Shown here: positions 34,191-44,614 of the stretch, in pieces | Layout of the letters: each line of letters begins with the position of its first letter | Position numbering within the stretch: position 1 is the stretch's first letter | Origin: Acinetobacter celticus | GTDB lineage: Bacteria > Pseudomonadota > Gammaproteobacteria > Pseudomonadales > Moraxellaceae | Assembly: GCF_001707755.1 (NCBI RefSeq) | Contig: NZ_MBDL01000001.1 | Span: forward strand, 496,001-560,000 | Length of the DNA stretch: 64,000 bases | Direction of reading: 5' to 3' | Notes under the pieces: model-generated | Told to the model about the DNA's origin: nothing | Databases searched by the model: none | Seen by the model: the letters and a program-made list of their open reading frames with translations, nothing else | Program-made: the position numbers and the translations under genes

Positions 34191-35735
34191 TTAGTAAGTT
34201 TGAGTCGCTTTAAAGCTTTCAATACCTGCTTTGAATGCTGCTTCGATTTCTTTATCCCAAGCACCAGACTCGTCAATTTTTTGCATTAACGCAGCATTTT
34301 CTGAACGGAAGTAAGAAACAAGCGCAGCATCAAAGTCTACGATTTTCTTCACTTCAACGTCAGTCATATAACCTTCGTTAGATGCATAAATTGAAACAGC
34401 TTGGTCAGCGATTGAATATGGAGCATATTGTTTTTGCTTCATTAATTCAGTTACGCGTTGACCATGTTCTAATTGCTTACGCGTTGCTTCATCAAGATCA
34501 GAAGCAAACTGAGCGAACGCTGCCAATTCACGATATTGCGCCAAAGCAGTACGGATACCACCAGACAATTTTTTGATGATCTTGGTTTGAGCAGAACCAC
34601 CAACACGAGATACAGAGATACCCGCGTTCACAGCAGGACGAATACCTGCGTTGAACAATGATGTTTCTAGGAAGATCTGACCATCAGTAATCGAAATTAC
34701 GTTCGTTGGTACGAATGCAGATACGTCACCCGCTTGAGTTTCAATAATCGGCAATGCAGTTAATGAACCAGTTTGGCCTTTCACTTCACCGTTAGTGAAT
34801 TTCTCAACGTAGTCAGCAGATACACGAGAAGCACGTTCAAGTAGACGCGAGTGTAGATAGAACACGTCACCTGGGTATGCTTCACGACCTGGTGGACGGC
34901 GTAAAAGCAATGAAATTTGACGATACGCAACAGCTTGTTTAGACAAGTCATCATAAATGATAAGCGCGTCTTCACCGCGGTCACGGAAGTATTCGCCCAT
35001 TGTACAGCCAGAGTACGGAGCCAAATACAGCATTGCTGCTGGATCAGATGCACCTGCTGCGACAACAGTTGTATACGCCATAGCGCCAGTTTCTTCTAGC
35101 TTGCGTACAACGTTAGCGATAGTCGATTGTTTTTGACCAATAGCTACGTATACACATTTAATGCCAGAGTGTTTCTGAGCGATGATCGCATCGATCGCCA
35201 TTGCTGTTTTACCAGTTTGACGGTCACCAATGATCAACTCACGTTGACCACGGCCTACAGGGATCATTGTATCTACTGATTTATAACCAGTTTGTACAGG
35301 TTCATCCACTGATTGACGCCAAATTACGCCTGGTGCTACTTTTTCAACAGCATCAGTTAATTTAGCATCAATTGGGCCTTTAGCATCAATTGGGTTACCC
35401 AAAGCATCTACTACACGGCCTAAAAGTTCTGGACCAACCGGAACTTCTAATACACGACCTGTGCAACGCGCTTTCTGACCTTCTTGAAGGCTTAAGTAGT
35501 TACCTAAAACAACGACGCCCACTGAATCCTGTTCTAGGTTCAGTGCCATACCAAATAAGCCGCCGTCGAATTCGATCATTTCACCGTACATAGCATCAGC
35601 TAGGCCGTGAATACGCACAATACCGTCGGAAACCATAACAATGGTCCCTTCGTTTTTAGCGGTCGCGCTGGTGTCCAGATCGCCGATACGCTGTTTAATG
35701 AGCGCACTGATCTCGGATGGATTCAGTTGTTGCAT
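34191..35735 (-). CDS. atpA: ATP synthase F1 subunit alpha
   Basis: 514 residues from the ATG at 35735 ([17 protein letters not shown]). A longer frame starts at a TTG at 35750, but the ATG has a GAGG ribosome site at good spacing and matches the family N-terminus. The non-catalytic nucleotide site has [15 protein letters not shown], and [10 protein letters not shown] holds the arginine finger. It follows atpH by about 43 bp. Confidence 0.97.
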   Translation of the reverse strand: MQQLNPSEISALIKQRIGDLDTSATAKNEGTIVMVSDGIVRIHGLADAMYGEMIEFDGGLFGMALNLEQDSVGVVVLGNYLSLQEGQKARCTGRVLEVPVGPELLGRVVDALGNPIDAKGPIDAKLTDAVEKVAPGVIWRQSVDEPVQTGYKSVDTMIPVGRGQRELIIGDRQTGKTAMAIDAIIAQKHSGIKCVYVAIGQKQSTIANVVRKLEETGAMAYTTVVAAGASDPAAMLYLAPYSGCTMGEYFRDRGEDALIIYDDLSKQAVAYRQISLLLRRPPGREAYPGDVFYLHSRLLERASRVSADYVEKFTNGEVKGQTGSLTALPIIETQAGDVSAFVPTNVISITDGQIFLETSLFNAGIRPAVNAGISVSRVGGSAQTKIIKKLSGGIRTALAQYRELAAFAQFASDLDEATRKQLEHGQRVTELMKQKQYAPYSIADQAVSIYASNEGYMTDVEVKKIVDFDAALVSYFRSENAALMQKIDESGAWDKEIEAAFKAGIESFKATQTY

Positions 35736-35778
35736 TGCGCTATACCTCAATCTTTTTTAAGTTCAGTCTTCAATGCAA

Positions 35779-36315
35779 TTAAGCAAGAAGACGTGTCCGC
35801 ATTTTCTCAAGCTTGTTAAGCGCAGAATCATCTATCACTTGGTCGCCTGCACGAATAACTACACCAGCAATTAACTCTGGTTTAACTTCAACAGAAACAT
35901 TTACAGCTGCTTCAAAACGTTTTTCCAACGCATGTACCAGCAATTGTTCCTGTACAGAAGTCAATGGGAATGCTGATTCAATCACAACATCCACAGTATT
36001 GTTATTCTGTGACTTGAGCTGCTCGTATTCTTCTGCAATTTCAGGTAAAAGCGCCAGACGATCATTTTCGGCAAGCAATGTCAAAAAGTTTGACACTGCA
36101 GCGGTCTGATCTTCACCTAAAACTTTGGCAAAAATACTTACCTGCTCTGCAGGAGTAAGCTCAGGGCGATTCAAGTAAGCTGAAAATGCTTCATCTTGCA
36201 TTGCTGCACTAAGCAATTCTAATACATTTGACCAAGAGTCAACTGCACCTTGCTCAGAAGCATAAGCAAATGCTGCCTTAGCGTATGGGCGTGCCAACGT
36301 CAAGAGTTCAGCCAT
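35779..36315 (-). CDS. atpH: ATP synthase F1 subunit delta
   Basis: 178 residues. The N-terminal six-helix domain ([20 protein letters not shown]) binds the alpha subunits, and the C-terminal part (about 110-178, [20 protein letters not shown]) binds subunit b. It links F1 to the peripheral stalk. It follows atpF by 11 bp. Confidence 0.96.
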   Translation of the reverse strand: MAELLTLARPYAKAAFAYASEQGAVDSWSNVLELLSAAMQDEAFSAYLNRPELTPAEQVSIFAKVLGEDQTAAVSNFLTLLAENDRLALLPEIAEEYEQLKSQNNNTVDVVIESAFPLTSVQEQLLVHALEKRFEAAVNVSVEVKPELIAGVVIRAGDQVIDDSALNKLEKMRTRLLA

Positions 36316-36326
36316 AATCGCCTCTC

Positions 36327-36797
36327 TTAAAGTTTAGCAGCCAGCTGAGTCAGCATGGCATTGTGAGCTTCTGCATCAACTTGCTGGCTAAGAATTTTCT
36401 CAGCACCAGTAACTGCCAAAGCAGCAACTTGTTGACGTAATTCTTCACGAGCAGAATTGATTTCAGTATCAACAGCTTCTTTAGCCTGTTGACGAATACG
36501 CTCACCTTCAGCAGATGCTTGAGTACGCGCTTCTTCGACCAATTGTGCACCGCGGCGGTTCGCTTGTTCAATCAATTGAGCCGCTTGTGCTTTAGCTGCA
36601 TCTAATTCAGCTTTCACTTGAGCTTGCGCATCGGCAAGATCAGCTTTCGCTTTTTCAGCTGCATTTAAGCCATCAGCGATTTTGCGCTGACGCTCACTAA
36701 TCGCATTGATTAGTGGTGGCCATACGAACTTCATACAGAATGCGACAAAAATCGCAAACGAGATCGCTTGACCAATCAATGTGAGGTTAATATTCAT
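36327..36797 (-). CDS. atpF: ATP synthase Fo subunit b
   Basis: 156 residues. One N-terminal membrane helix (about 5-25, [20 protein letters not shown]), then a long charged, Ala-rich right-handed coiled coil that forms the peripheral stalk dimer. The length matches E. coli b (156). It lies 38 bp after atpE. Confidence 0.97.
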   Translation of the reverse strand: MNINLTLIGQAISFAIFVAFCMKFVWPPLINAISERQRKIADGLNAAEKAKADLADAQAQVKAELDAAKAQAAQLIEQANRRGAQLVEEARTQASAEGERIRQQAKEAVDTEINSAREELRQQVAALAVTGAEKILSQQVDAEAHNAMLTQLAAKL

Positions 36798-36835
36798 TGC
36801 TATTCCTCAATAGTTTAATTTAGGAATTAAGCTGA

Positions 36836-37114
<279 letters not shown>

Positions 37115-37165
37115 TTAAGTTAAAAAATCTGTGCCCAACCATCCATTGATAGTTAGGCAATACCA

Positions 37166-38044
<879 letters not shown>

Positions 38045-38145
38045 TCACACCTGGTCAATGTCAAAAAACTAATGGAACTCACGAATATCGCGTGCTGCTT
38101 GATATCTCGTTCGTTCCTGAAAAAACTTTTCAATTTTTGTTGCGT

Positions 38146-38544
38146 TTATACTCGTTTCTGCAGACGTGACGCCCAAAATGGAGCGACCCACGACATGGAT
38201 TGAACAAGAATAAATCCACAAAACAATGCTGCCGGTGATAGTGGCTTTACATTGCTCAAAATTAAAATAAATCCAACAATCACAATTGCAAACTTACCCA
38301 TCATGCCACGGTACATATTTAACAGTACTTGTTTCGTGGCTCGAGCACCAGCGGCTCGAAATGACTGCCATGTAAAATAGCAACTTGCCAGCCAACACAC
38401 CAACGCACCCAAGGCTGCGCTTAATGCTACGGTTGAGTCTTTGAGAACCCACCCTATTAAGGCTGAAACAGGAATCATTAATGCTTGTAAGATGACCAAA
38501 GCTTTCGCTAATCGTCGATCAATCATGCGACTAGTTCGGCTCAT
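38146..38544 (-). CDS. atpI: ATP synthase accessory protein I
   Basis: 132 residues with four membrane helices (for example ILQALMIPVSALIGWVL and GKFAIVIVGFILILSNV). AtpI assists assembly of the c-ring and is not part of the final enzyme. As usual it is the first gene of the operon. A promoter lies upstream at 38609-38637. Confidence 0.9.
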   Translation of the reverse strand: MSRTSRMIDRRLAKALVILQALMIPVSALIGWVLKDSTVALSAALGALVCWLASCYFTWQSFRAAGARATKQVLLNMYRGMMGKFAIVIVGFILILSNVKPLSPAALFCGFILVQSMSWVAPFWASRLQKRV

Positions 38545-38608
38545 TTTTTACTCACTCACAGCATTTATGCTTGACAAGTTTAACAGATGATTATTTTTAA
38601 TCGCAGGC

Positions 38609-38637
38609 ATTATAGAGTTACACCCCTGAACATGCAA
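38609..38637 (-). promoter_or_regulatory. Sigma-70 promoter of the ATP synthase operon
   Basis: On the minus strand TTGCAT (38637-38632), a 17-bp spacer and a perfect TATAAT (38614-38609), 65 bp before atpI. Confidence 0.75.
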
Positions 38638-38715
38638 TCTTTTCCCGACCTAAGTCTGGTTTTTTTAAATGTGTAAATTGCTTTCAAACTAAACAATAAT
38701 TGATTGTTTTTTGCA

Positions 38716-39555
38716 TCACTTTCGGGTATTTAGCACACAGCTCTGTGTTTGATCAGCTAATTTTTTCCAAGCTTGGATAAAACTGGTCTCTGCACTCATG
38801 CTTTCATCGACCGCTTCAAAGATGATTGGATTTAATTTTTGGTATTGATTTTTACTGGCATGACCTTCAGCCAATAAGCACATTTTCGCTCGTGGACGAC
38901 TATCTTGCAGATATTTTATTTGTGCAATGGTCGGTGCAACATGCGGGTCATCAGTCAATGAACCTGCAAATTTCAAATTCAATGAGCGTTCTAAATATTG
39001 GTAAGCATCATGATAAGACCAATACGGTTCGGCATTATTTTTCATATTGACGCGCTGTGCTGTTATTAACATATTATGTGCAAATGCTCTGGCATTGGCC
39101 CAATACTGTTCACGGTGCGCAGGAAATTGCTGAGAGCGTAAAGCCGCAATGAAGAAGCCTATACGCACTGCATTATTGGGTTCTAACCACACATGTGTAT
39201 CTATGGTATTTGGCAGTGCCTGACCACGTGGATTACGTAGTGGCAAGGTAGAAACAATGCCTGAGTCTAAAATCGCGATGCTTTTATCATCACCCGACAA
39301 CAGTTTATCCAGCGGTGCTTCATGCGCTTTGCCTAGCCAAATGACCAAATTTGCATCTTGCACAATTTTTCGGTGCATCGGCGTTAAACTGACATCATGC
39401 CCTGATTGATGTTGCAACAATAAGGTTGGTTGCTCTACCCCTTTGGTCACTTCCTTGGCAATCAGATAGATCGGATGTGTAGAAACTACCAATCCTTGTG
39501 CCCAGCTCATTGAGCTGAAAAATGCAAAAGCACAAAATGCCAAGATACGGGACAT
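38716..39555 (-). CDS. znuA: Zinc ABC transporter substrate-binding protein
   Basis: 279 residues with a signal peptide (MSRILAFCAFAFFSSMSWAQ). It belongs to the cluster A-I metal-binding proteins: a zinc ligand His53 in QSGHDVSLTP, then DTHVWLEPNNAV and SYHDAYQYLE with further histidines. The His-rich loop seen in some ZnuA is absent, so the zinc site relies on the core ligands. It is divergent from zur-znuCB, with a Zur box 29 bp upstream of its start. In the periplasm it delivers zinc to ZnuBC. Confidence 0.92.
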   Translation of the reverse strand: MSRILAFCAFAFFSSMSWAQGLVVSTHPIYLIAKEVTKGVEQPTLLLQHQSGHDVSLTPMHRKIVQDANLVIWLGKAHEAPLDKLLSGDDKSIAILDSGIVSTLPLRNPRGQALPNTIDTHVWLEPNNAVRIGFFIAALRSQQFPAHREQYWANARAFAHNMLITAQRVNMKNNAEPYWSYHDAYQYLERSLNLKFAGSLTDDPHVAPTIAQIKYLQDSRPRAKMCLLAEGHASKNQYQKLNPIIFEAVDESMSAETSFIQAWKKLADQTQSCVLNTRK

Positions 39556-39583
39556 GAGGGAAAGATCGCTAAAATTTGAATAG

Positions 39584-39598
39584 TGTTATAATATAACA
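39584..39598. promoter_or_regulatory. Zur box
   Basis: TGTTATA-A-TATAACA, a perfect 7+1+7 palindrome that equals the core of the gammaproteobacterial Zur consensus. It lies in the znuA-zur intergenic region, between a possible -35 (TTGAGA) and -10 of znuA, so zinc-bound Zur would block znuA and perhaps also the zur-znuCB operon. Confidence 0.9.
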
Positions 39599-39692
39599 AA
39601 TTCTCAAAAATACCTACGGCTGATCGAAAGTTGTTTCGCTTCATGCTAAGATTTAAAGTCTTTTTCTTTTTATAGTTTCGTACTTGAGGTTA

Positions 39693-40190
39693 ATGATGAG
39701 CTCTTGTTCGCACGAACATCACAATGCATTGCATGGCGTACATGACCACCCCAATGTGGCACAACGACTTGCAGAAGCTGAAAGCCTTTGTTCGTCAACG
39801 GGCGCACGCCTCACTCCTTTACGCAAGGAAGTATTAGAACTGATTTTAAATGCAACAGGCCCAATGGGTGCTTATGATCTTTTGGCGAAAATCAAAAGTG
39901 AATCAGACCGCCCTGCTGCCCCCCCAACAGTGTATCGAACACTGGATTTTTTACTGGAAAAAGGTTTAATCCACCGTTTAACATCAATTAATGCTTATAT
40001 TCCATGTTGCCATCCACGTGGAGGCCACCAAGCAGCATTTCTGATTTGTACGGAATGTAAGTCGGTAAAAGAAGCTTCGGCTCAAGGGCTGTTACAACAA
40101 CTTGATGAATTATCTGCATCCGATCATTTCACCGCACATCACAGCATTATTGAAATTTCAGGAATCTGTCAGCAGTGCAACAAATCTTAA
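39693..40190 (+). CDS. zur: Zinc uptake regulator Zur (Fur family)
   Basis: 165-166 residues. Two adjacent ATGs at 39693 and 39696 are possible starts; a TTG at 39684 is part of the ribosome site TTGAGG, so it is rejected. The winged helix (about 30-95: LTPLRKEVLELILNATGPMG, TVYRTLDFLLEKGLIHR) precedes the metal and dimer domain with the structural zinc cysteines CTECK and CQQC. It represses zinc uptake genes when zinc is plentiful. The stop overlaps the start of znuC by 16 bp. Confidence 0.93.
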   Translation: MMSSCSHEHHNALHGVHDHPNVAQRLAEAESLCSSTGARLTPLRKEVLELILNATGPMGAYDLLAKIKSESDRPAAPPTVYRTLDFLLEKGLIHRLTSINAYIPCCHPRGGHQAAFLICTECKSVKEASAQGLLQQLDELSASDHFTAHHSIIEISGICQQCNKS

Positions 40191-40954
40191 ATTCAGCACA
40201 TTTAATTGATCTGAAAAATATCTATGTGCGCATAGATGAGCGCGATATCTTAAAAAATATTGATTTCACCTTACATGAACGTGAAATTGTGACCTTGATT
40301 GGCCCCAATGGTGCAGGTAAATCAACCTTAATTAAGGTCTTGTTGGGCATTCATAAGCCCAATTCGGGCCAAATTATTACCGCTAAGAATTTAACGTTTT
40401 CTTATGTGCCACAAAAATTTAATCCCTCGCACAGCCTTCCTTTAAGAGTTTGTGACCTTTTGGCTTTAGAAAAATGTGAAGCCTCTATAAAGGAAGAGAT
40501 TATCCGTGATACAGGAATTTTAAAGTTACAAAACGCGAAAGTTCAGCAGCTGTCTGGTGGAGAACGTCAGCGAGTCCTGATTGCGCGTGCCTTGCTACGC
40601 CAGCCGAATGTGTTGGTCTTAGATGAACCGATGCAAGGTCTAGATATTCAATCTGAAGCTGAACTGTATGATTATGTCCGTAGTTTGCCTGAAAAATATG
40701 GTTGTGCTGTGCTGATGGTTTCACATGATTTGCAATGGGTCATGCAAGGGACGCACCGCGTGGTCTGCCTAAACAAACATATTTGTTGTAGTGGTTTGCC
40801 AGAAAACATACAACAACATCCTGAATATCAAGCGATATTTGGGACTAACCGCGTCTTTTATCAACATCACCATCAACACTGTGCGCATGGTGATTCGGCA
40901 ACCGCCTGTCAGCACGACTCTCGCCCGCATATTCACCCCGAACCGGAAGCTTAA
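40175..40954 (+). CDS. znuC: Zinc ABC transporter ATP-binding protein
   Basis: 259 residues from a GTG start inside the end of zur, so translation is probably coupled. Walker A GPNGAGKST, signature LSGGERQR and Walker B VLVLDEP are all present. The C-terminus is a histidine-rich tail (FYQHHHQHCAHGDS, then HDSRPHIHPE), which could bind zinc and sense or limit transport. It works with ZnuB and ZnuA in the inner membrane. Confidence 0.94.
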   Translation: MQQILNSAHLIDLKNIYVRIDERDILKNIDFTLHEREIVTLIGPNGAGKSTLIKVLLGIHKPNSGQIITAKNLTFSYVPQKFNPSHSLPLRVCDLLALEKCEASIKEEIIRDTGILKLQNAKVQQLSGGERQRVLIARALLRQPNVLVLDEPMQGLDIQSEAELYDYVRSLPEKYGCAVLMVSHDLQWVMQGTHRVVCLNKHICCSGLPENIQQHPEYQAIFGTNRVFYQHHHQHCAHGDSATACQHDSRPHIHPEPEA

Positions 40955-40957
40955 GCC

Positions 40958-41758
40958 ATGATGGAATGGTTACAACTACTATTACCCGCATGGATTATGG
41001 GCACTTTATTGGTGTTTCTTACAGCACCTTTAGGTTGCCTGATGTTATGGCGACGGATGTCCTTTTTTGCTGACACCATGGCACATGGCACCTTGCTCGG
41101 TGTTGCAATTGCAGGGGCACTCAGTCTGCCATTGTGGTTGGGGGTCACGCTATTGGCTGTGATGTTAGTGGGCATTTTATGGCTCTTACATGATCCGCGC
41201 CTACCTAATGATGCGTTGCTAGCACTATGTTCTGCGACCTTATTGTGTTCAGGTTTATTGTTAATTCAACATTTACCTAATTTAAGACCTGAATTACTCA
41301 GCTATTTATTTGGCGATTTACTGACCATTTCTTGGTCAGATTTACCCATTTTTGCGACAGTCATTTTAATTGCTTTAGCTGTTTTATATAAAAGCTGGCA
41401 GGCACAAATTCAAATTGCGATTGACCCTGATATTGCAGTCAGCGAAGGGATTAATGCCAAATGGCAGCGTCTCATTTTTATGATGCTTTTGGCTTTATTT
41501 ACTGTCTTGGCTTTACGCGCAGTCGGTTCTTTACTTATGGGCGCTTTACTGGTGATTCCTGCATTAACCGCACGTTTAATGGCGCATTCACCTCGACAAA
41601 TGGTGCTTTGGGCATTTATTTTTGCACAAATTGGGATTAGCGTTGGCTTATGGTCTAGTGCAGGTCTAAATATCTCTACCGGTTTAAGTATTGTACTGAC
41701 CATGGCGATTATTTTTGCCGTGATTTTTACGATACAAAAAATCAAAAAACTCGCCTAA
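40958..41758 (+). CDS. znuB: Zinc ABC transporter permease
   Basis: 266 residues with about eight membrane helices (ABC-3 family). Typical features: APLGCLMLWRRMSFFADTMA with the early conserved segment, and ALRAVGSLLMGALLVIPA in the coupling region. It starts three bases after znuC. The operon ends at a strong terminator at 41764-41805. Confidence 0.94.
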   Translation: MMEWLQLLLPAWIMGTLLVFLTAPLGCLMLWRRMSFFADTMAHGTLLGVAIAGALSLPLWLGVTLLAVMLVGILWLLHDPRLPNDALLALCSATLLCSGLLLIQHLPNLRPELLSYLFGDLLTISWSDLPIFATVILIALAVLYKSWQAQIQIAIDPDIAVSEGINAKWQRLIFMMLLALFTVLALRAVGSLLMGALLVIPALTARLMAHSPRQMVLWAFIFAQIGISVGLWSSAGLNISTGLSIVLTMAIIFAVIFTIQKIKKLA

Positions 41759-41763
41759 TACAT

Positions 41764-41805
41764 AAAATAGCCTATAAAAAACCAATCTGTTATGGGCTAT
41801 TTTTG
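41764..41805. terminator. Terminator of the zur-znuCB operon
   Basis: AAAATAGCCTATAA and TTATGGGCTATTTT pair over 14 bp (one G-T pair), with a 14-base loop and a T run. It overlaps the last codons of the convergent small membrane protein gene and may serve both genes. Confidence 0.85.
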
Positions 41806-42044
41806 AGTTGATAAAATCTGAGTTCAGGATTAAACAAGCCTAGCAGAAACCAAAGCGTATATAGAATCCAGAAAAACCATGCCATCATAATCACCTGATC
41901 TTTCGTCCATTCTTCAGATTGAGACATATTAAAGAAAAACCAAGTTTTCCAGCCCTGAATATATCCTGCCCCGCCCCACGATATAATCCATTTTGTGACC
42001 AATGAATAAATGGTATAGATTGCAATCCACAGTATTACCGACAT
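41790..42044 (-). CDS. Small membrane protein of unknown function
   Basis: 84 residues with two membrane helices (about 3-24 and 50-71) joined by an aromatic loop (GWKTWFFFNMSQSEEWTKDQ). Tryptophan content is high. Family not recognised. It converges on znuB, and its 3' end lies in the znu terminator, so it seems to be a stand-alone gene. Confidence 0.65.
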   Translation of the reverse strand: MSVILWIAIYTIYSLVTKWIISWGGAGYIQGWKTWFFFNMSQSEEWTKDQVIMMAWFFWILYTLWFLLGLFNPELRFYQLKNSP

Positions 42045-42145
42045 TTATTTTTCTCGTATTATTTTTCTACAGTATATAAAATTAACGCTAAAAATCGAAT
42101 ACCGATGCCAACATTTTCATCAGCGGTATCAACCACATGATCTAC

Positions 42146-42766
42146 TTATTGATGTACCAAACTTAAGAGACTGGCAGCGCAGGCAAATAATACCGCAAAA
42201 GTTCGGTTCATATATTTTTGCTGTTGTGGTGATTTCAAAAGCCTTAAAACTTTGGAAGCTAAACCCGTATAACCCGCCATAACAATCAAATCAATTATCA
42301 CCATGGTCATCGCCATGATTATATATTGAGGCCACTGTGGTTGGGACAAATCTAAAAACTGGGGTAATACGGCCAACAAAAAGACAATAGCTTTCGGATT
42401 ACTCATATTCACCAAGAAACCGTACAACACCAACTTTGAACGAGACTTCGGCCGTGAATCTTGCTGAATTTTAATTGTCTGAATAGGTGCGCGCCATTGC
42501 ATATAGGCCAAATATAATAAATAGCTCACCCCAAACCATTTCACTACCCAAAATGCCCAAGGTGTGGTTGCAAACAACACCCCTGCCCCAGCGGCAACAA
42601 TACCAATTTGTACCAATAGCGCCAGCTGTAAGCCCAAAGCATTCCAATAGCCATGTTTAAAACCATAGTTCAGACCACTGGACATAGAGGCAATAGCACC
42701 TGCGCCCGGAGAGATACTGATGACCCAACACGCTAACATATAAGCCAGCCAAATTTGGAAGGACAT
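42146..42766 (-). CDS. LysE-family amino-acid exporter
   Basis: 206 residues with six membrane helices. The N-terminal SISPGAGAIASMSSGLNYGF and NMSNPKAIVFLLAVLPQF are the signatures of LysE/RhtB exporters. Such proteins export lysine, threonine, homoserine lactones or other metabolites; the substrate is unknown. It is monocistronic. Confidence 0.87.
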   Translation of the reverse strand: MSFQIWLAYMLACWVISISPGAGAIASMSSGLNYGFKHGYWNALGLQLALLVQIGIVAAGAGVLFATTPWAFWVVKWFGVSYLLYLAYMQWRAPIQTIKIQQDSRPKSRSKLVLYGFLVNMSNPKAIVFLLAVLPQFLDLSQPQWPQYIIMAMTMVIIDLIVMAGYTGLASKVLRLLKSPQQQKYMNRTFAVLFACAASLLSLVHQ

Positions 42767-42930
42767 AAAATTATTGAAACAGAAAGAAGATCTTAATTAT
42801 ATGATATTTACAGCGTTTAAACGTATAAAAAATTAGCAATTAAATATTCAGATCTAAACTATCCTCTACAAGATCAATAAGGCACAATAGAAACAGCGAC
42901 ATAGAAAATACCAATATTTAGGAGCCATGA

Positions 42931-43851
42931 ATGACCGCCCAATCTGTAATTTTGCCACTACCTTCAGATCATGCGCGCTTTATTGTTCTTCGTTTAAAAA
43001 ATTTAACGATTGAAGAACTCAAAGAAAAACTTGGGGATTTATTTACCACACGCGACCGTTTGATCAGCCAATACCCACAAGCTCAGATTAAAACAGCTGT
43101 GGCCTTTGGGCCTGAACTTTGGGCCAAACTGTATGCACAAACACCAACAGGCTTTCAGCAATTAGATCCAATTTCTGGTTCATTTCACATGCCCGTTGTG
43201 CCAGCCGACGTACTGATTCATATTGCGGCACAGCGTACCGACATTTGTTTTGCACTCAGCCAGTCTTTTTTTGATGGTATTCAGGACAAAGTAGAAGTAC
43301 TAGATGAGCGTGTGTGCTTCCGCAATTTTGATGGGCGCGACTTAACTGGCTTTATTGATGGTACTGAAAATCCGCAATTTCCAGATGACCGTGCTGAAAC
43401 CGCTTTACTACAAAATGATGTTGGAGTTTTTGCAGATGGTTCTTTTATTTTTGCACAGCGCTATGCGCACAATTTAGAAAAATGGAAAAAGCTCAAAGTT
43501 GATACACAAGAGCAGGTGATTGGGCGGACTAAGCTTGAATCTATTGAATTAGATGAAGATGAACAGCCTGAAAATTCACATGTTTCACGTACAGTTGTTG
43601 AAGATAATGAAGGTGAAGAAATGGCGATTTTGCGCCATTCATTGCCTTATGGTGATGGTAAAGGTGAGCAAGGTTTATTTTTTATTGCCTATACCAATGA
43701 CCTCAGCATTATCGATAATATGTTATTGCGTATGTTTGGTACTAGCGGTGACGGTATTCATGACCGTTTACTGCACTTTGTAACACCGATGGATGGTGCA
43801 TATTATTTTGCACCGAGTGAAGAGTTGTTGGAAGAAGTGCTGGAAGGATGA
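42931..43851 (+). CDS. Dyp-type haem peroxidase
   Basis: 306 residues, class P/B (YfeX-like), without a signal peptide. The GxxDG motif is G140-F-I-D143-G144, where the Asp is the distal acid, and the proximal haem ligand is His217 (ENSHVSR). It uses hydrogen peroxide to oxidise dyes, lignin-like phenols or porphyrinogens. No encapsulin gene or targeting tail is seen nearby. A ribosome site (AGGAG) precedes the ATG at good spacing. Confidence 0.92.
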   Translation: MTAQSVILPLPSDHARFIVLRLKNLTIEELKEKLGDLFTTRDRLISQYPQAQIKTAVAFGPELWAKLYAQTPTGFQQLDPISGSFHMPVVPADVLIHIAAQRTDICFALSQSFFDGIQDKVEVLDERVCFRNFDGRDLTGFIDGTENPQFPDDRAETALLQNDVGVFADGSFIFAQRYAHNLEKWKKLKVDTQEQVIGRTKLESIELDEDEQPENSHVSRTVVEDNEGEEMAILRHSLPYGDGKGEQGLFFIAYTNDLSIIDNMLLRMFGTSGDGIHDRLLHFVTPMDGAYYFAPSEELLEEVLEG

Positions 43852-43855
43852 TCCT

Positions 43856-43886
43856 ATGCAGAGTGTACTTTCCATACACTCTGCAT
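43856..43886. terminator. Stable hairpin between convergent genes
   Basis: ATGCAGAGTGTA-(7-base loop)-TACACTCTGCAT, a perfect 12-bp stem without a T run on either strand. It lies between the Dyp peroxidase gene and the hypothetical gene at 43896 and probably protects or terminates transcripts from both sides. Confidence 0.6.
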
Positions 43887-43895
43887 CATCTTAAC

Positions 43896-44606
43896 TCATT
43901 TACCAACCACATCAATTTCTGCCAAAGAAAGTCCGACATTGTCACACCCTAGAGAAGCTGAAATACATTTTAAAGAAACATTTAAGTCCACTTGAAATGT
44001 TTCTTTTTTTCTATTATTGGCATACTTTATATTTGCGAGATAAGTATAAGTTCCTTTTTTAGGATTAAATGTAAATTGATCTCCTTGTAATAAATCTAAT
44101 TTTTTCCCATCTAGCTCACTCTCAAAATTCAAAACAGGGACCGTCGAGAATTTATTCGAAGTTAAATTATATATATAGGTATTTACCACAAAACTTCTGA
44201 ATGGTTTTTTTACATAATCAATCGTACTATTGTCACGCACTCTGAAAGCAACAATATTTTCATCATGATATAGTAAATTAAAGTCTACATTTGATTTTAC
44301 AGGTGTTGTAGTTTTAAATACATTAAAAACCTTGCCATTATTTAAAATCTGAACACCATAACTCTTTAATATATATTTAACTCCATTCTTATTTTTTTCG
44401 ATATTTCCAAAATCTGTTAATTTTATTTTTTTATTTTTGTTGATAACTGTATAACCATTATATTCATCAATAAATTTAACTGGTTCATTTACTTGAATAC
44501 TGTCTTCTTTTAGATCTCCAAAAAAATCTATATCTTTTGAAAAACATATAGGAATAGTAAATACAAATGTATATATCAATAATTTTCTTATATTTATTTT
44601 TTTCAT
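43896..44606 (-). CDS. Exported protein of unknown function near the T6SS cassette
   Basis: 236 residues with a signal peptide (MKKINIRKLLIYTFVFTIPI, cleavage near CFSKD). The mature protein is beta-rich with many Lys, Asn and Tyr (NGYTVINKNKKIKLTDFGNI, TYIYNLTSNKFSTVPVLNF) and two Cys near the C-terminus. Family not recognised. It is visibly more AT-rich than its left-hand neighbours. It lies 8 bp after the 304-residue protein and so probably shares its operon. A periplasmic immunity or accessory role in the VgrG region is possible but unproven. Confidence 0.72.
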   Translation of the reverse strand: MKKINIRKLLIYTFVFTIPICFSKDIDFFGDLKEDSIQVNEPVKFIDEYNGYTVINKNKKIKLTDFGNIEKNKNGVKYILKSYGVQILNNGKVFNVFKTTTPVKSNVDFNLLYHDENIVAFRVRDNSTIDYVKKPFRSFVVNTYIYNLTSNKFSTVPVLNFESELDGKKLDLLQGDQFTFNPKKGTYTYLANIKYANNRKKETFQVDLNVSLKCISASLGCDNVGLSLAEIDVVGK

Positions 44607-44614
44607 GGCTTAGA

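Noticed and set aside
41790-42044. Small two-helix protein as a possible holin or toxin
   Set aside because: No lysis gene or antitoxin partner lies next to it; only the membrane topology is supported.
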